DNA of 64,000 bases from Camelus bactrianus (taxonomy: Eukaryota > Chordata > Mammalia > Artiodactyla > Camelidae), in assembly GCF_048773025.1 (NCBI RefSeq), contig NC_133544.1:310001-374000 (forward strand), written 5' to 3'. Under the pieces are notes generated by a model. It did no database searches, was not told the DNA's origin, and saw only the letters and a list, made by a program, of their open reading frames with translations. Shown piece after piece: positions 23,804-37,000 of the stretch. Numbering within the stretch: the stretch's first letter is position 1; each line of letters starts with the position of its first letter. The position numbers and the translations under genes were made by a program.

Positions 23804-24260
23804 ATGGAGCTGGGGCTGAGCTGGGTGTTCCTGGTTGCTCTTCTACAAGGTAATTCATGGAGAACAAGAGCTACTGAGGATGTGGGTGGTCGTGAGTGAG
23901 GGAATCAGAGGACGTGTGACAGTCTCCTGACCAGGATGTCTTTGTATTTGCAGGTGTCCAGGCTGAGGTGCAGCTGGTGGAGTCTGGGGGAGGCTTGGTG
24001 CAGCCTGGGGGGTCTCTGAGACTCTCCTGTGCAGCCTCTGGATTCACCTTCAGTAGCTACTGGATGTACTGGGTCCGCCAGGCTCCAGGGAAGGGGCTCG
24101 AGTGGGTCTCAACTATTAATAGTGGTGGTGGTACCACATACTATGCAGACTCAGTGAAGGGCCGATTCACCATCTCCAGAGACAACGCCAAGAACACGGT
24201 GTATCTGCAAATGAACAGCCTGAAACCTGAGGACACGGCCGTGTATTACTGTGTGAGAGA
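23804..24260 (+). CDS. IGHV3: V2: conventional VH germline gene (IGHV3 subgroup), intact
   Basis: This gene encodes the V domain of a conventional heavy chain that pairs with a light chain. The leader exon is 23804-23849, the intron 23850-23953 (104 bp) and the V exon 23954-24260. The signal peptide begins MELGLSW and ends GVQA; the mature domain begins [10 protein letters not shown]. It has Leu11 and the VH-type framework 2 residues Val37, Gly44, Leu45 and Trp47, so it is not a VHH. The disulfide is Cys22-Cys96, CDR1 has SYWMY, and CDR2 is 17 residues (Kabat). Framework 3 ends AVYYCVR. No lesion was seen. The one weak point is its RSS nonamer. Confidence 0.95.
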
Positions 24261-24299
24261 CACAGTGAGGGGAAGTCGGTGTGAGCCCACATGCAAACC
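24261..24299 (+). other. V2 23-RSS with variant nonamer
   Basis: Heptamer CACAGTG (24261-24267), 23-bp spacer (24268-24290), nonamer ATGCAAACC (24291-24299). The nonamer departs from ACAAAAACC at three places (positions 2, 3 and 4) but keeps the AAACC core end. Confidence 0.9.
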
Positions 24300-24894
24300 T
24301 CCCTGCAGTGACACAGGGTGGGTGCAGGGGGCGCACATAACCCACCAGGGGGCGCACCTGATCCACCAGGTGGTGCTCAGGGTCCACCTGCTGTGTTCAG
24401 GGTCAGCCCAATGAGCAGGTGCATGGAGCGGTGATTGTCTCTTCTCATTAAGAAAACTTTTTGTGGGCTTATAACACTTGGCATTTTATAGGTGATGGGT
24501 TTTTTAATTTTAAACGTTATAATTTGTGTTTATACTGTACCTGTGTTTTCAAGTACTCTACAATAAATGAGATAATAACCTCTCTGTGTACAGTTTAGTT
24601 TTTCCAAGGGAACAGAACCAATGTCTGGAGAAACCAAAACAATAGATCATTCATATGTTTTCTAAATACATGACTATGGAGGCTGAGCAGTGCCACAAAT
24701 TACTGTCACAAGCTGGACCCAGGAAAGTGGGGGTGTCTTTCCAGTGTGATTCTGATGCTGAGAACCAGGGGAGCCATTGCTGGAAAGCCCAGCCTGAGGG
24801 CAGGCGGAGGTACGTGTCCCAGCAGAAGCGTGAACTGCTGTGTTCACCTTTTCTCACATAAGAAGGGATAAGACATGAAAGAAACAAAGACATA

Positions 24895-24950
24895 AACACA
24901 CGCATACACACACTTACACACAGATATACACGCATGCACACACGTATACA
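24895..24950 (+). repeat. CA-rich microsatellite
   Basis: Interrupted CA/ACAC run. The matching copy is near 59480-59537. Confidence 0.85.
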
Positions 24951-26984
24951 TGTGGCTGCAGCAAAACAAGGGGAAAGTGCGCGGGACAACTACAGCCCTC
25001 TTTCCTTAACTGCTCAGAAGTCTCGGCTCATATTGCTGCTTCCTCCTTCCTGCCCCCCTTCTGGGTGCCTTTGCCTTCATCATCCAACTCAGCTGTGCGG
25101 CCATGACCCAGTGAAGTGACCAGAACCTTCATTCCAATGGATCAGGACCAAAACAGGCATCCTTGGGTTGATTTGTTGTGGTTTTCTGTTCACCTTGACG
25201 ACAAGACATCCTAATAGGGAGACACAGGAAGGGACCCCTGTCCCCAGAAACCCCTCTTCACTCCCATGGCGGGGCAGGGCTCCAGCTCCCCCGGGAGTCA
25301 GAAGCAGTCACCCAGGCAGCTCATCCTCTCCCTTCTTTGCCTGTAGGTTCAGAGGCTTGAGGAGCCAAAAAGCCCAGAAGACAGACTTAAAGAGCAGGTC
25401 AAAGAAATCATCGTCCTCTCTCCTGGTGGAAGTGTCCCTCCCTCGGGGACCAAGGCCATAGGCCAGCAGAGCATAAAGACACAGGGAAAGAAGGCAAGCT
25501 AGCTAGTGGTCACTGGGGGTAACAATGAGTGGTGCCACCACCCATCCATTTCCTGATTCTGTGACCCATGAATCAAGGCTGTGAGAGAAGAACAACATAC
25601 TGAGAGTAAATAGTTCACAGTCGGCCGGAGAACCTCACCTCAGCCCTGCAAGGTGTTACTACCCACCTGGCACTGCTGTTGATCTTCTACAGGCAGCTTG
25701 TGTTCTAAAACCCAGCAGCTGTGGGATGGTGAGGAATCTAGGACTGGTGGATCCGTGCGCTCGGGCCGATTGATGCATTTCCTCTGCTGTAAAGTGAGTT
25801 CCCGATCAGAAGCAATGCTGGCTGCTGGACTCCCGAGACTGTGGGATCTGAAAGTCCCTGGGTGGTGGTTTTGGCAAGAGAATTGCATTCCCTGCATTTT
25901 AAGAAAAAAGTTTATATCCAGCATAAACATATATTTTTAGTAAGAATAGGAGGTTTCCTGTTCTATGAAGGAAGTGGCCCAAAGTAGCCAACCTGCCAAC
26001 AGGTGGTAGCTGAACAGCCCAGGAAATGCTGCCAGTCAGGACGTTAGGATTCCTCTCTGCAGCTGGCAGGAAGGGTCCTCACAAGTGACTGGACCAGGAG
26101 GACCCTGGTGAGTGGGTGTCCATGTAATTGAGCCCAAGCACGTCCTGCATTCCTGCCACCAAGGCCACAGTGACCATAAGCTCATCAGGTGATGACAGGG
26201 GCAGCTGGAAAGAGCCAGGCCAGTACCAACATCACTGGCATCATGTCCACTTGACATGAATCCCTTCCTCTCCAGGTATCACCCTTTCGGGATTATTCTC
26301 ATGAGTCAGAACATGTTTTGCCTTTTTGCATATTTAAAGAGGACTATCCACATGTTCTCCTCCTAAAATAATTTGTCACAGGTTTTTCCAAACCACGCTC
26401 CTCTCAAGTCCTTGACCTTCCAGCCTAATCATTGCTTACAACCCATGAATTTGTATCATGTCACTTACCTGTTCTTTCTCCGTCCAGAAGGGTGAACATC
26501 CAGGTGCACTGCTCAGAGTCCTGCCCACTGGGAGGAGTCCCCCACACCATCCTTCAGGGATGTCCCAGGCAGGAAGACAGGGTGCCCACTGTCCACTGTC
26601 AGGAGGTGCCTGTGTACCATGCAGAGCTGTCTGTAGTCCAGGTCTGCGTCCTCTTCTCCTCTGTCAGCTGACTGTAGGCAAATCCCCACTGGGTCACAGG
26701 TGAAGCTTAGGACAAAGGAGGCACCGATGCAGGAGGAGGCACCACGGGCACATGGGCCACTTCTAGGTGTGCATCAGGCCAGCTCAGGCCTCATCACGTA
26801 GAAATACGTCTGTTTGGTGATGGATTGCTGCTGTGTGTGCCCAGCAATATGGCTTGGAGCCTGGAGGGGTCAGATAACACCCGGGTCCTGATAGAAAGCC
26901 CACCAGTTTTAAACTCTCCACAAATACCTGAAATCATTGAACTTTTTTACTACACATGTGGTTCTGCATTCTACAGAACAAGCA

Positions 26985-27320
26985 AAAAATAAAATCACAC
27001 AGTATGAACCATTTTTAGACTGATTTCTTTCACTCTGTAGGCATTAAATCTTTTGTGGATATTTCCTAGTTCGGCAGTTCACTTTATAAGTTGCTGAATA
27101 GAATTTGACTGCAGAGGTGACCCATAGGTTGTTTGTTCATTCCCTGAGGAAGGACATTGTGTTCCTCCATTTCTGTCATTTACAAATGGAGCTATGTAAT
27201 CATTCATGTGCACTTTGTTGTGTGGACATGTCTCAAGGCTAGTTACATAATTACCTAGGAGTGTGGTTGCTGGGTCACAGAGTAAAACTGCATTTAGGTT
27301 TGCAGGAAGTTGCCCTGAGT
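26985..27320 (-). mobile_element. Old LINE-1 fragment, antisense
   Basis: On the + strand this reads like the reverse complement of old mammalian LINE-1 ORF2 3' sequence. It includes the ATAAAATCACACAGTATG start and the TACCTAGGAGTG..TGCTGGGTCACA stretch near 27256-27282, familiar from ancient L1M elements. It is heavily diverged with no coding potential. The copy at 62300-62635 shows that it predates the duplication. Confidence 0.7.
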
Positions 27321-29466
27321 AGCGACTGGGAAGGTGGCACCAGCTGACCCAGTGACCTGTCTGGGGTGCAGCCCCATGCACAAGAAGAGGCCCACAGGGC
27401 TGGATCCCAGGGCTGACCCTCAGCCCTAACTCTGTTTGCAGCCAAAACCACAGCCAGCATCCAGACACCTGAGCACAACTGGAACAGACCCTCCAGACAT
27501 CATCCTGGCACCTCTGGGGGCACTTCTGGGTAGGAAAGCCCTTATTCTCCAGATGCTCTCACATCACAGGGTCCTGAAGAATACGAGTGCCTGATGTTGT
27601 ATCAAGCTTTCAGGGGCTGTGGAAATTTCTTCTGTCACAATCAACACCTGGAACAGAATGATGCACCTTCCACGGAAGCCCACTTCTCCACCTCATACCC
27701 GAGGGGAAGGTGACAGTCTGGTTAAATGACTGGACAGGGCCACATGCAGGTGGTGCTGCTGGGAAACAGCCCCAGAAGGTCCACGTCCAGAGCCCAAGGT
27801 GCTTCCTCTTCACTCTTCAGGGAGGACCTGGGAGCTCAAGGACGCTCATCTGGATCCTACGCAGAAGGGAAACGTGCAGAGACCACCTCCCCTGGTTATG
27901 CTTTAGAAACACCAGGTTGGTCGCACCGATGAGATACTCGGGAGACAGGTGTGACAGTAGAGCCCAGAGGTGATGGTGGCCTGGACTCGTTTGCATCCAC
28001 ACCAGGACGTGAGGTTAGGGTGGTTCAGTCCACCCCCCAGCCAGCAGCCTTGTGAGCCTGGGGTCTGCGGTCATTACCAGGACCTCTCACGGCATCTCAG
28101 CTCACCTGTGAGAACTGGGTGATTCTGTGCCCACTAGACAGACTCCCAGAAGAGTCTCCTGAGCTCGAACCTGTTGACGAACATGACGTCTACATGACTT
28201 TGTGGCGAACAGTTTATAGACAGGTGACCATCCCCGCATCAAACATTGACCCTGGGACGTCAGGTGTGTTTCACAGCCTGCTGATCCCCCAATGTCCATG
28301 CAGGGTTCATAACAGAGGTAAAGTTAGGCGGAGAATGAGGCAGGATGGGCACTTGGGAGGCTGAGTGCAAGTCTGTACATTTGACAGGAGGGAGTGGAAG
28401 GGGGCTGGGATGGGAGTAGCCAAGGGGCTTGAAGCCTGTGTGATTAGGGTTGGTATCACTGCTCCTAGACCATCTAGTAGGAATCCCGTTCCAGACGTGC
28501 TGAATCAGTGGTGAACCTGGGGGATTAAAAGCAGAAGTGAGGTCCAGGCTGAATGTAGAGCCAGGGAACAGGCAGAAGTTGATCAGAGCTTCTCATTTTG
28601 AGATGCACTTGTGTCTTAGGGAAGAGTTGGTTTTGAACCCAGCGTGTCTGTCCTCTTCCCTAAATAACGGGCATGCGCCGTCTGAGCGAGGCATCCGTCC
28701 CCCACCTCCCCACCTCTGTCTGCAGAGGCGGGGTCCTTGGGGAAAGCCCTGAAGCTCTGGCTTGTCAGCACCTGCTTCCCCCTCTTCCTGCTGCCTGTTG
28801 TTTCTGACTGTGCTCCGATGAGGGTCTCCCTCTCAAGGTTCTGCATCTTGTCTCATTTTGTGTATAACCCCCCCTGTCTCTGTGGGTCCCCACAGGAGCG
28901 TGAATAGACCATGAGGCCCATGGACAACGTCTAGAACGTTGAGGGTGTGAACTGAGAGGGGCTGGGTGTGATGAACGAAATGCGGCTTCATGGGTTTGAC
29001 ACAATGGGGTTCCTGAGGGCCCACCTCACAAGACAGCTTTTCTACTCCCACAGCACAGGAAGGGTGGAGCAGAATGCGGGCCTCTATCTCACATGAAAAC
29101 TGCAAGCTGACCATGCGACACTCACACGTCCAATGACGAAGACACGCAGAGGAGGGTCCAGGGAAACACAGGGGGATCTGTCCTGGGCTCAGTTCTGGGG
29201 AAAAGGAACAGGTTCTGAGTGGATGAGGAGCACTGGGCCAGGAAAGGAAGGGCGGGAGGGAAGATGGGCTTGAAGGAGAGCAGCTCTTGTCCCAGAGGGA
29301 GGGGCTGCCCTTTGACTGGTGTCCAAGGGGTCCCATGGACAGGTCCCCTCCCCTCCCTGATGCACAAGCCACATAAGCCAAGAGAAGTGACACTCACAGC
29401 GGTTCTCAAAGAAACAGGGGAGACTAACTCAGCCCTTCCCTATTTATGAAGACAGGGCCCCTCCAC

Positions 29467-29474
29467 ATGCAAAT
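29467..29474 (+). promoter_or_regulatory. IGHV4 promoter octamer
   Basis: The perfect ATGCAAAT lies 112 bp before the leader ATG of V3. Surrounding promoter sequence differs from the IGHV3-type genes, as expected for another subgroup. Confidence 0.85.
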
Positions 29475-29585
29475 TCCCCTTCAAGCTCGAGGGTAAAATC
29501 CACGCTTGGGAGGTGGGAGCTCACAGCTCTGTCCTCACACGGGGCTGAGGTCTCTGGGGAAGGCAGGGCTGTGGTCCAGGGGAAG

Positions 29586-30026
<441 letters not shown>

Positions 30027-30065
30027 CACAGTGAGGGGAAGTCAGGGTGCGCCCAGACACAAACC
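30027..30065 (+). other. V3 (IGHV4) 23-RSS
   Basis: Heptamer CACAGTG (30027-30033), 23-bp spacer (30034-30056), nonamer ACACAAACC (30057-30065, one change from consensus). It looks usable. Confidence 0.92.
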
Positions 30066-33000
30066 TCCCCGCCTGGGGAGCCCAGGAACCCCGGGGGGTG
30101 CTCAGGACCCACCAAGGGCAGGGCTGAGCCCCAGAGCAGGTGCAGAGGGGCCGGGAGGGGTTTGCGGTTAGAATTCCTGGTTTCCTTTTCCTGCTCATCT
30201 GCTCTACCAGAGACCCCCTGCTGGACACTAATTTTTCATTCTTTTGACTCATTTGATTCCAACAATAATATTGTACTCAGGATATATTTTATTTTCTTCT
30301 CAAAAAGGTCCAAAGGATGCTAGGTTTTAACATAAATTTCCAGGTGAATCTGGATGTCTCAGAACTGTTGAATGTTCTGAGAAGGCCCAGGCACTTGTAC
30401 TACACATGTAAACTGTTATTCGTCTTCGTCTTTGCTCCCAGGGGAGGAGGCTGCACACCCTCCATCTTCCTGTCAAAGGGCACAAGGGTTTGCATTGTGC
30501 AGGATGCGTTTTACAGACGCTAATGCCAGGGTGCCCCGGACAGCATGTGCAGGGATCCTCATTACTCACGGGGTACGGGATCTACAGTTCAAATATGGGA
30601 TAAAATTAATTTGCAGCCCAATATGAAAACTGCTGTTGTATTTAAACACCTCATGGACAATTGCAATGTGGTCAGCACTTTGAATCGCCCAACACACTAA
30701 CATTCCCCCCTGAGGTCGGTCAGGGTGATGCTCTGCCCTCTTGTTTCAACTCCCATCACGTAAATGAGTCTCCTTTCAGGTCCAGTTAGTGCCACATTTT
30801 TCCCTCTTTGTGGTAGAAGGAGACACTTTGCCTGTTTGAGCTGGTCCATGTGTTGTCCTGAAGTGCAGTGCAGCGTCCCTGAGCACAAAGTGCTGTGAGG
30901 GACTTAGCAGAAATTATCTGTGACAGATAAGCCCCATCCAGGCATGAGTTATACTGATGGGGGCATTGAGCTTGAAATAAAGCTTCAATATAAATTTTCT
31001 TCAAATAAACAAATTCACATCTCACTTTGGGTATTTGTGTCAGCCTTGGAAACCTGTCTCAATTACAAACACAGACGGTAAAATGGAGATTTATGGCCGA
31101 GAAGATGGTGACATAGACTGGGTGGAAAACCACTGTGAGGAGGCTTCTAGGTCAGGGGGATTCTGGGCAGACTGTCTCCAGAGGATTCTTGATACAGGAG
31201 GTCAGGGTGAGCAGATGTTCCCTGAAGATCATAGGTTAGGGGAATTGGATCAAATATTGAGGGCGATCAGATTTCCAGGGTGAGGAGTCTCACTAACCTG
31301 ACTCAGCAGGTTTCTTGATAAAACTGGGACATGCAAAGATGGACCCAGAATCCCGCAGGCCCAGACCTCGTGGAGAAAAGCATCTCAAGGAGCCTGAGTG
31401 ATGAATGGTTAGAGGGTCTTTGTGAGCTTCGAGTCAGGGTTCTTATCTTCACTGGCGTGATTCTCTGAGAGCAGAAGGCTTAATCCAAAGGGACACGGAC
31501 TCCTTCTGGTCAATCCACCTCTGGATGGCTCGTCTCAGCTGTGAGCACCTCCTGGGTCTGAGGAACACTGACCTATGTGGATGGTGCTGTGAAGTGATTG
31601 TGTCTTTGTGTTTCCAGTCCCCAGGTGTCCTGTCACGGGTGCTGGTGTAGGAGTTGGTCAAAGAGTATTGAAGACTCTCCCCCGCACCTACTCTGTTTCT
31701 GGGACCCCCTCCATCACACACAGTGGTTAATGGGGGATCTGTCACACCCCCAGGGAAAGGACTGGGTAACTCACTTGCTTTGGGTGTACGGTCTATGTCT
31801 CTTAAAAGGCACCTCCATCTCCACAGACATATTGGAGATGAGGTTTCCCTGCAGCACAGCTCTGGGGTCTCTGAGGGCACAGCCATGTGTCACTCTCACA
31901 TGAGGGAGAGTGAGTGAGGGGAGGTCAGGGTGGCCCAGATGAAACCAGCCCTGCAGGGAGGGCTCAGGCCACCAGGGGTCACCCAGGATCATGAGGAAAC
32001 AAGAGGGACAGTTTCAGAGCAGGTGCAGGAGAAGCCATGGGGGGTTTCCTCCCAGACACTGGGGATGCTCCACTGGACCATCACCTTCCCTGGAAGCCCA
32101 TCCATAATGATTCCAGGCAAACATCTTCTTTCTGAACTTGAGCTTTTTTTCAGGGTGTCTGAATTGTCTGTCCTTTTTCCCTCATTTGTTGTAGGACCAG
32201 ACACAGGAGAAATGTTTTTTCATGGGACCTTTAGTTGAAATGTATCCACTAACTACTCTTTTTCATTGTCAAATTTACAGATGTTAAATGACACAAATGA
32301 TTCTTCTGTGCATCCTCGAGTCTGCCCTCCACCTTCCAATGTATTTCCAGGCATTTCATCCTCGAGAGTGTCCTGAGTCCTGTTTCCTGCAGTGCCTTTC
32401 CCTAGAATAGCATGAGGAATGTTGTGTAGTTGGAAATTGATGTTTGTGTCATGCTGGAGTCATTCTGTCCCCCAGAGGACACTTGGAAATGTCTGCAGAC
32501 AGGTTGGGCTGTCACATGTGGCGTGTGCTACAGGAACCTAGTTACCCAGAGGGCAGAGTCCATCGATGCTGCTCAACACTCCACAATGCACACAGAAACT
32601 CCCAAAATGAGAAACTAGCCTCAAATGTCAATAATGTGGAAAAACTCTGAGAGAAAGATTAGTATCTTGTCAACTTCATAAAAATGTTGACATGCAGAAG
32701 GTAAATTTCTATATGTAAATAATTTTCACTGAATGAAAACATGAACAAACACCAAAATTGGGCCTTCAGTTCACTCACAGGCACCTTACAGCCTCTTCAC
32801 CCCTGTGTGCTGGTTGTGGGCCGGAGGGTCCTGAGCACAGGCCTGCAGGTGAAGGGGACATTGGAGCAGAGAGCCAGCACTGGGGAGGGGCCGTGTCCCT
32901 GCTTCACCTGATCCCCAAACAAGACAGGGCAAGGCTGAACCTGGATGTTATAATATTCACTAAAATCCAACCTATATCAGCTATTATAGGTTTTTAATTT

Positions 33001-33368
33001 GCATTAATAATTAATCTCAATATTAACTGATATTTAACATATTTGTCTTATATCTAGAATAATTTTGAATGTAATTTCTCAATTCATGTTAATATATCCA
33101 AACATGCCATTTGTATCACAGACACATTGTGTCAGAAACAGCCAGGCCTTCACCAGCATGCCCACCCCCTCCCCCAGGGGCTCACAGCTAGTCTGCACCT
33201 CCCCTCACCTCCTGCAGGCTAGACGTGGCCCCCTGCTGTCTCCTACACAGGGCTGCTGCTAGGAATGTCTGTGAACATAGGACCACATGTGCACCCCAGT
33301 GACTAGCTCACAAAATTATAGGAAATAAAAGATAAATAAATCGGATAAAAGTGTCTCAGAAGTTAATG
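30066..33368. repeat. IGHV4 3' flank (B1)
   Basis: This non-coding DNA is homologous to the stretches behind VHH genes V1 (7281 on) and V4 (41312 on), at lower identity than those two share with each other. It holds one IGHV relic (31625-31909). No other gene was seen. Confidence 0.8.
31625..31909 (+). pseudogene. IGHV4-like relic, whole exon length but decayed
   Basis: This relic lines up with the IGHV4 V exon from the acceptor-like CCCCAG|GTGTCCTGTC to framework 3. Recognisable parts are the framework 2 CCCCCAGGGAAAGGACTGG stretch (about 31749-31767), the ACCTCCATCTCCA start of framework 3 (about 31811) and the CCCTGCAGC..AGCTCTG end. Several stops and frame changes make it plainly dead, and the second Cys codon is lost. 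Its RSS place has GTGAGTG (31910-31916), a 22-bp spacer and ATGAAACCA. It is the best preserved of three paralogous relics. Confidence 0.78.
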
Positions 33369-33515
33369 AGGCTCACAGCAAAAGAGAATGTGACAATGAA
33401 TATATATATATGTTCATGTATAACTGAAAAATTGTGCTCTACACTGAAATTTGACACTACATTGTAAAATGACTATAACTCAATAAAAATAGTTTATATA
33501 TATAAAAAAAGAAGT
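33369..33515 (+). mobile_element. LINE-1 3' tail
   Basis: The stretch from GAGGCTCACAGC through TTGTAAAATGACTATAACTC to AATAAAAATAG and TATATATA matches the 3' UTR end of the LINE-1 at 56118-57733. Only the tail is present. It is absent from the matching places in A1 (near 11730) and A2, so it entered the B1 copy separately. Confidence 0.85.
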
Positions 33516-34050
33516 AAATGGTTTTCACATACAACAGACTGAAAGTTATTTCAATAGCAAAATGGTTTATTTGGGAACAACAGAGAATTACGGTCTGGGG
33601 TCTGCCGTCCTGGTGAGCCACAAGCAAGTCCCCAGTGAAAACACAGACATGACTCTTCTACAGAATGAAAGGGGAGGTGAGAGGGCTCCTCTGAACAGGA
33701 GTCCATGGATTTTCATTGGCTGAGTCCTTACCAGGAAAGAAGAGGAGGCCCTGCTTCTCCCTGTTGGGCTCAGACATGAAGTTCCCAGGTTCCAAGCTGG
33801 AAGCTGCAGTCCTCCTGCCTGAGAGCCACTGTGAAAAGGCTGCTTAGAGGGGCTTCTCGTAGGTGATCAGGACTCAGGAGGTGGTCACTCGGTGTGACGC
33901 AGTCACGAGGGACTTCATTGCGGACGGAGGGGAGAAGCGTGGATGTGCTGAGGTTGAGACAACATAGCACAGCTCTGTGAGGAGCAGGGAACAAAAGGGC
34001 ATCTTAGGAGGGGAGGCAGCTGACTGAGACATGTTGACTGTGATGCGTGG
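33516..34050. other. Junction DNA between B1 and A2
   Basis: This resembles 11740-12000 and 12640-12800 of unit A1 (for example the CATGAGGGACTTCA-type stretch), so it is the end of the B1 repeat unit running into A2. No gene was seen. Confidence 0.6.
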
Positions 34051-37000
34051 ACCTGAACAAAGGGGCAGAGGCACTGCGGACCCCAAGGCAGTGGGAGTCT
34101 CCCTGTGCCACAGCATTCGGCTCACGGCTATGAAACCCTAGAGGTCTGCGGAGGCCCCTGTGGTTTTTGTCTACACCCCAGACAGCCCCTTGCTTTTATA
34201 CAAGAAGGAGAAAGGGGTCTGGTAATCAGGTTGCCCACAGCAGGACGGGATCTCCAAACGCTCCTTTAAGGCCTTGAATCTGTGGCTTCTGGTTCCTCCC
34301 TTAAAATGGAGTCGGGATTGCCAGTGTTGAGAAAACTTCATGTAGGTTTTCCTTGAGAGAGAAGTGTGGAATCTGTCTCAACAGTAAGCAGCTAGCCTTC
34401 CAAAATCTCTCATATTTGGCAATTAGTGTTGCATTTAGGAAGCAGAAAAACAACATGGATGTTAGTAGAGGCTTGTTCTGACGTCAGATGCCCTAGACAT
34501 CAAATATGATGCTGGGAAACTGCACATTTTCTGTAGCCACATTTAGTCCCTTAGAGGCTAAAAGTTTATAAGGAGTAGATGCTGTCTTCCTGCAAGAACG
34601 TTTGAGAAGAAGAGCAAAGAAGCAAATTATCCACATATTGCAACAAAAGAGAAAATCTAGAAAACTTTGCATCATCCAGACCAGCCTTCCGGTGTCTCTA
34701 GAAATGAGAAGGACGCTCAACAAATCCCTGAAGCACTAATGTCCTGGTGAGCTTTTCTCTTCCCACTGAAGGCTAAAAGGTAACGGCTACCTCCATCGGC
34801 TGGAATAGTAACAAGTGCACAGTGGACACCAGTTACAGTAAAGGCTTCACTGCCAGTGGGAGTGGATGTTAGCACCACAGGAGGGTTAGGGATGACAGGG
34901 TGATAAAGGATTAGAGTGCACTTTATTATTGTTATTATCTTTACAATTATTTTGCTTCTTATTGACACGTGGTTCATTTCCAATGTTAGTTTTTGGTGCA
35001 TAGCAGACAGATGCAGTTCTGCACACACGTAGGTATATTTTCACAGATTACTTTCCGTATGTTATGTACAAATCGTAGAACACAGTTCCCTGCACTATAC
35101 GGTAGCTCTTTCTTTTATATCTGTGTTACGTATGGTAATGTGTATCTTAATCCCAAACTCTTAATTTATCCCTCCCCTGCCCTATGCACTTTGGTGAACA
35201 TAGTTTGTTTTCTGGGTCCATGAGTCTACATTTGTCTTTTAAGTAAGGGTTTTTGCATTTTTTAATTCCACATCATGGGATAAGTCTTTTGCTATCTGAC
35301 TTAACTCACTTAATATGATTGTGTTTATATCCATTTGTGTTGCTGCCGATGGCATTATTTTACTCTTTTTAAAGTACACGTGGAACACATACATGATGAA
35401 GTATTGCTCAGCCATATTTCAATGCAGTTTGCTGATCTGAGGTCCTGGGCACCACTCCCCTCTTGGCCTTTGGGTTTTCTCTCCAGGAAAACGAGAGTAT
35501 CTCAGAAACACCTACAAGGGCCAATGAAGGCTTCAGCCTTGGAATCTGCTCCTCTGGGCTTCATGGCCTGAAGGGCTTCCTTCCTTGCAGGACATTGATT
35601 AATCCTGGGAAGGTGTTAAATTCTGTTTGAATCTTGAAGGAGGCTGCACTGTGAAGTTTACGAAAATCATTTGGAGACTTTGCCCAAAAACACGTGGTAG
35701 CTAACTCAGTAGGAAAAATGGTCGCTGCTTATACAATTAGCTATAGTATCGTCAGAGACAAAACAAATCAATGATGTCTTAAGGCCACTTAATCAATTTC
35801 ATACATACTCTGATGGCTGCTCTCACATGCCAGAATCATTTCCCCCTTTGGGGAGACAGAAACTGTAGCAGGATGCTTCACTGTGAAGTCTCATTCAATA
35901 AATGGATAGGGGTGGAGTTACAAAGGAGAAAAAGGTGTGCATCTCTCAAAAGGCCTAAATAAAATTGGGAGGTCCAGAGACAGAGACCCCTTGAGGCTCG
36001 TCACAGGTCCCCGCTGTGTGAACTGCTTTAGTTCCCTGAGACTGGGCTGCCCTCAGTAGCGCAGGTGAGCAGGGAGAGTCCGGCTTCAGTGCCCAATATG
36101 ACTGGGGGAGACTCATCCCCAATCTGAGAAATGTGTGTCCACGCCTACTGAGAGAAAGGACTGGGGCAAGCCCAGCTATTCCCTCAGAGCCAGTCACTGG
36201 GGATCAGGAGGATGCTGGGAAGGCTGGTCAGAGGGCTGATGGTGCCTGAAGTGCACACACTTGTAACAACCTATTTCCCAATGTCCTGTGTCTTGTCAAT
36301 AATAGCAGAGAGAAGGAGGGTTTTGATTTTGTTTAGAAGCCCTCAGTTGCTGGAATTCAAGTTTAATACTGTAACATTCATCCCTTTGGGAGACTCATCT
36401 TCAGTGTGAGACAGGTGATTTGCAAGGGTAAGTAAATCTGGGTCTGCACAGGGAATAGCTTTGCATTCCAGCTTGGAACTCCTCACTACAAAAGAAATGT
36501 CCTGCCTCATCTTATTAATAGACACACATTTAAAAGGTACCTAAGTGGATAAACTTCAGGAGCAGGAACATAACTTTCTTTTAAAAGTATCTGAAGTTGT
36601 TTGTGATAAACGTGGACATATTCAACCGATTTTTATGGGAAACCTGGATTTTGATTCCAAATAACAGTCTTGAAAATGTCTCAGGAATTGCCCAGTGAAT
36701 TTGCCTAAATAATACTAGAGCCTTTTTGTATAATAAGTTACTGGATGCTTCTCCTGGTCACAAATCTAAACACCTTTCAGGATTCTCCCAGAAGCAAGTT
36801 ACCCCAACGCCAGGCCTGACCTGCACAATAACCGCAGGAACGGGATGATGGAAGTCCCAGAAGCCGGGCCGATGAGTCTGAGGGACACCGTTAAATTCCT
36901 CAGCGAGGATCATTGGTTGCTTTGGGGAAATCTTTGAATATGGTTTGCACTTTAGTTTCGTCCAGGAAAGAAAGTAATTGTGAGATTACCCTCTGGGTCC

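Larger units (their letters stand above)
24300..29440. repeat. B1 spacer between V2 and the IGHV4 gene
   Basis: The stretch 24300-28685 matches 58858-64000 behind V6. Identity is very high over 24980-25900 and from 26490 on, with a more diverged patch at about 26030-26460. It contains a CA-rich microsatellite (24895-24950) and an old antisense LINE-1 piece (26985-27320). It has no counterpart between V1 or V4 and their 3' flanks: the A units lack it entirely. Open frames such as 25168-25461 are repeated in B2 only because the DNA is duplicated. No gene was recognised. Confidence 0.8.

Noticed and set aside
25168-25461. Open frame repeated at 59754-60047
   Set aside because: No recognisable protein, and it lies in duplicated spacer of very high identity. 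An acceptor-like pyrimidine tract ahead of CAGAGG is not matched by a convincing exon.
31706-31725. CACACACAGTGG, a heptamer-like site inside the IGHV relic
   Set aside because: There is no nonamer at 12 or 23 bp spacing; chance motif in decayed V sequence.
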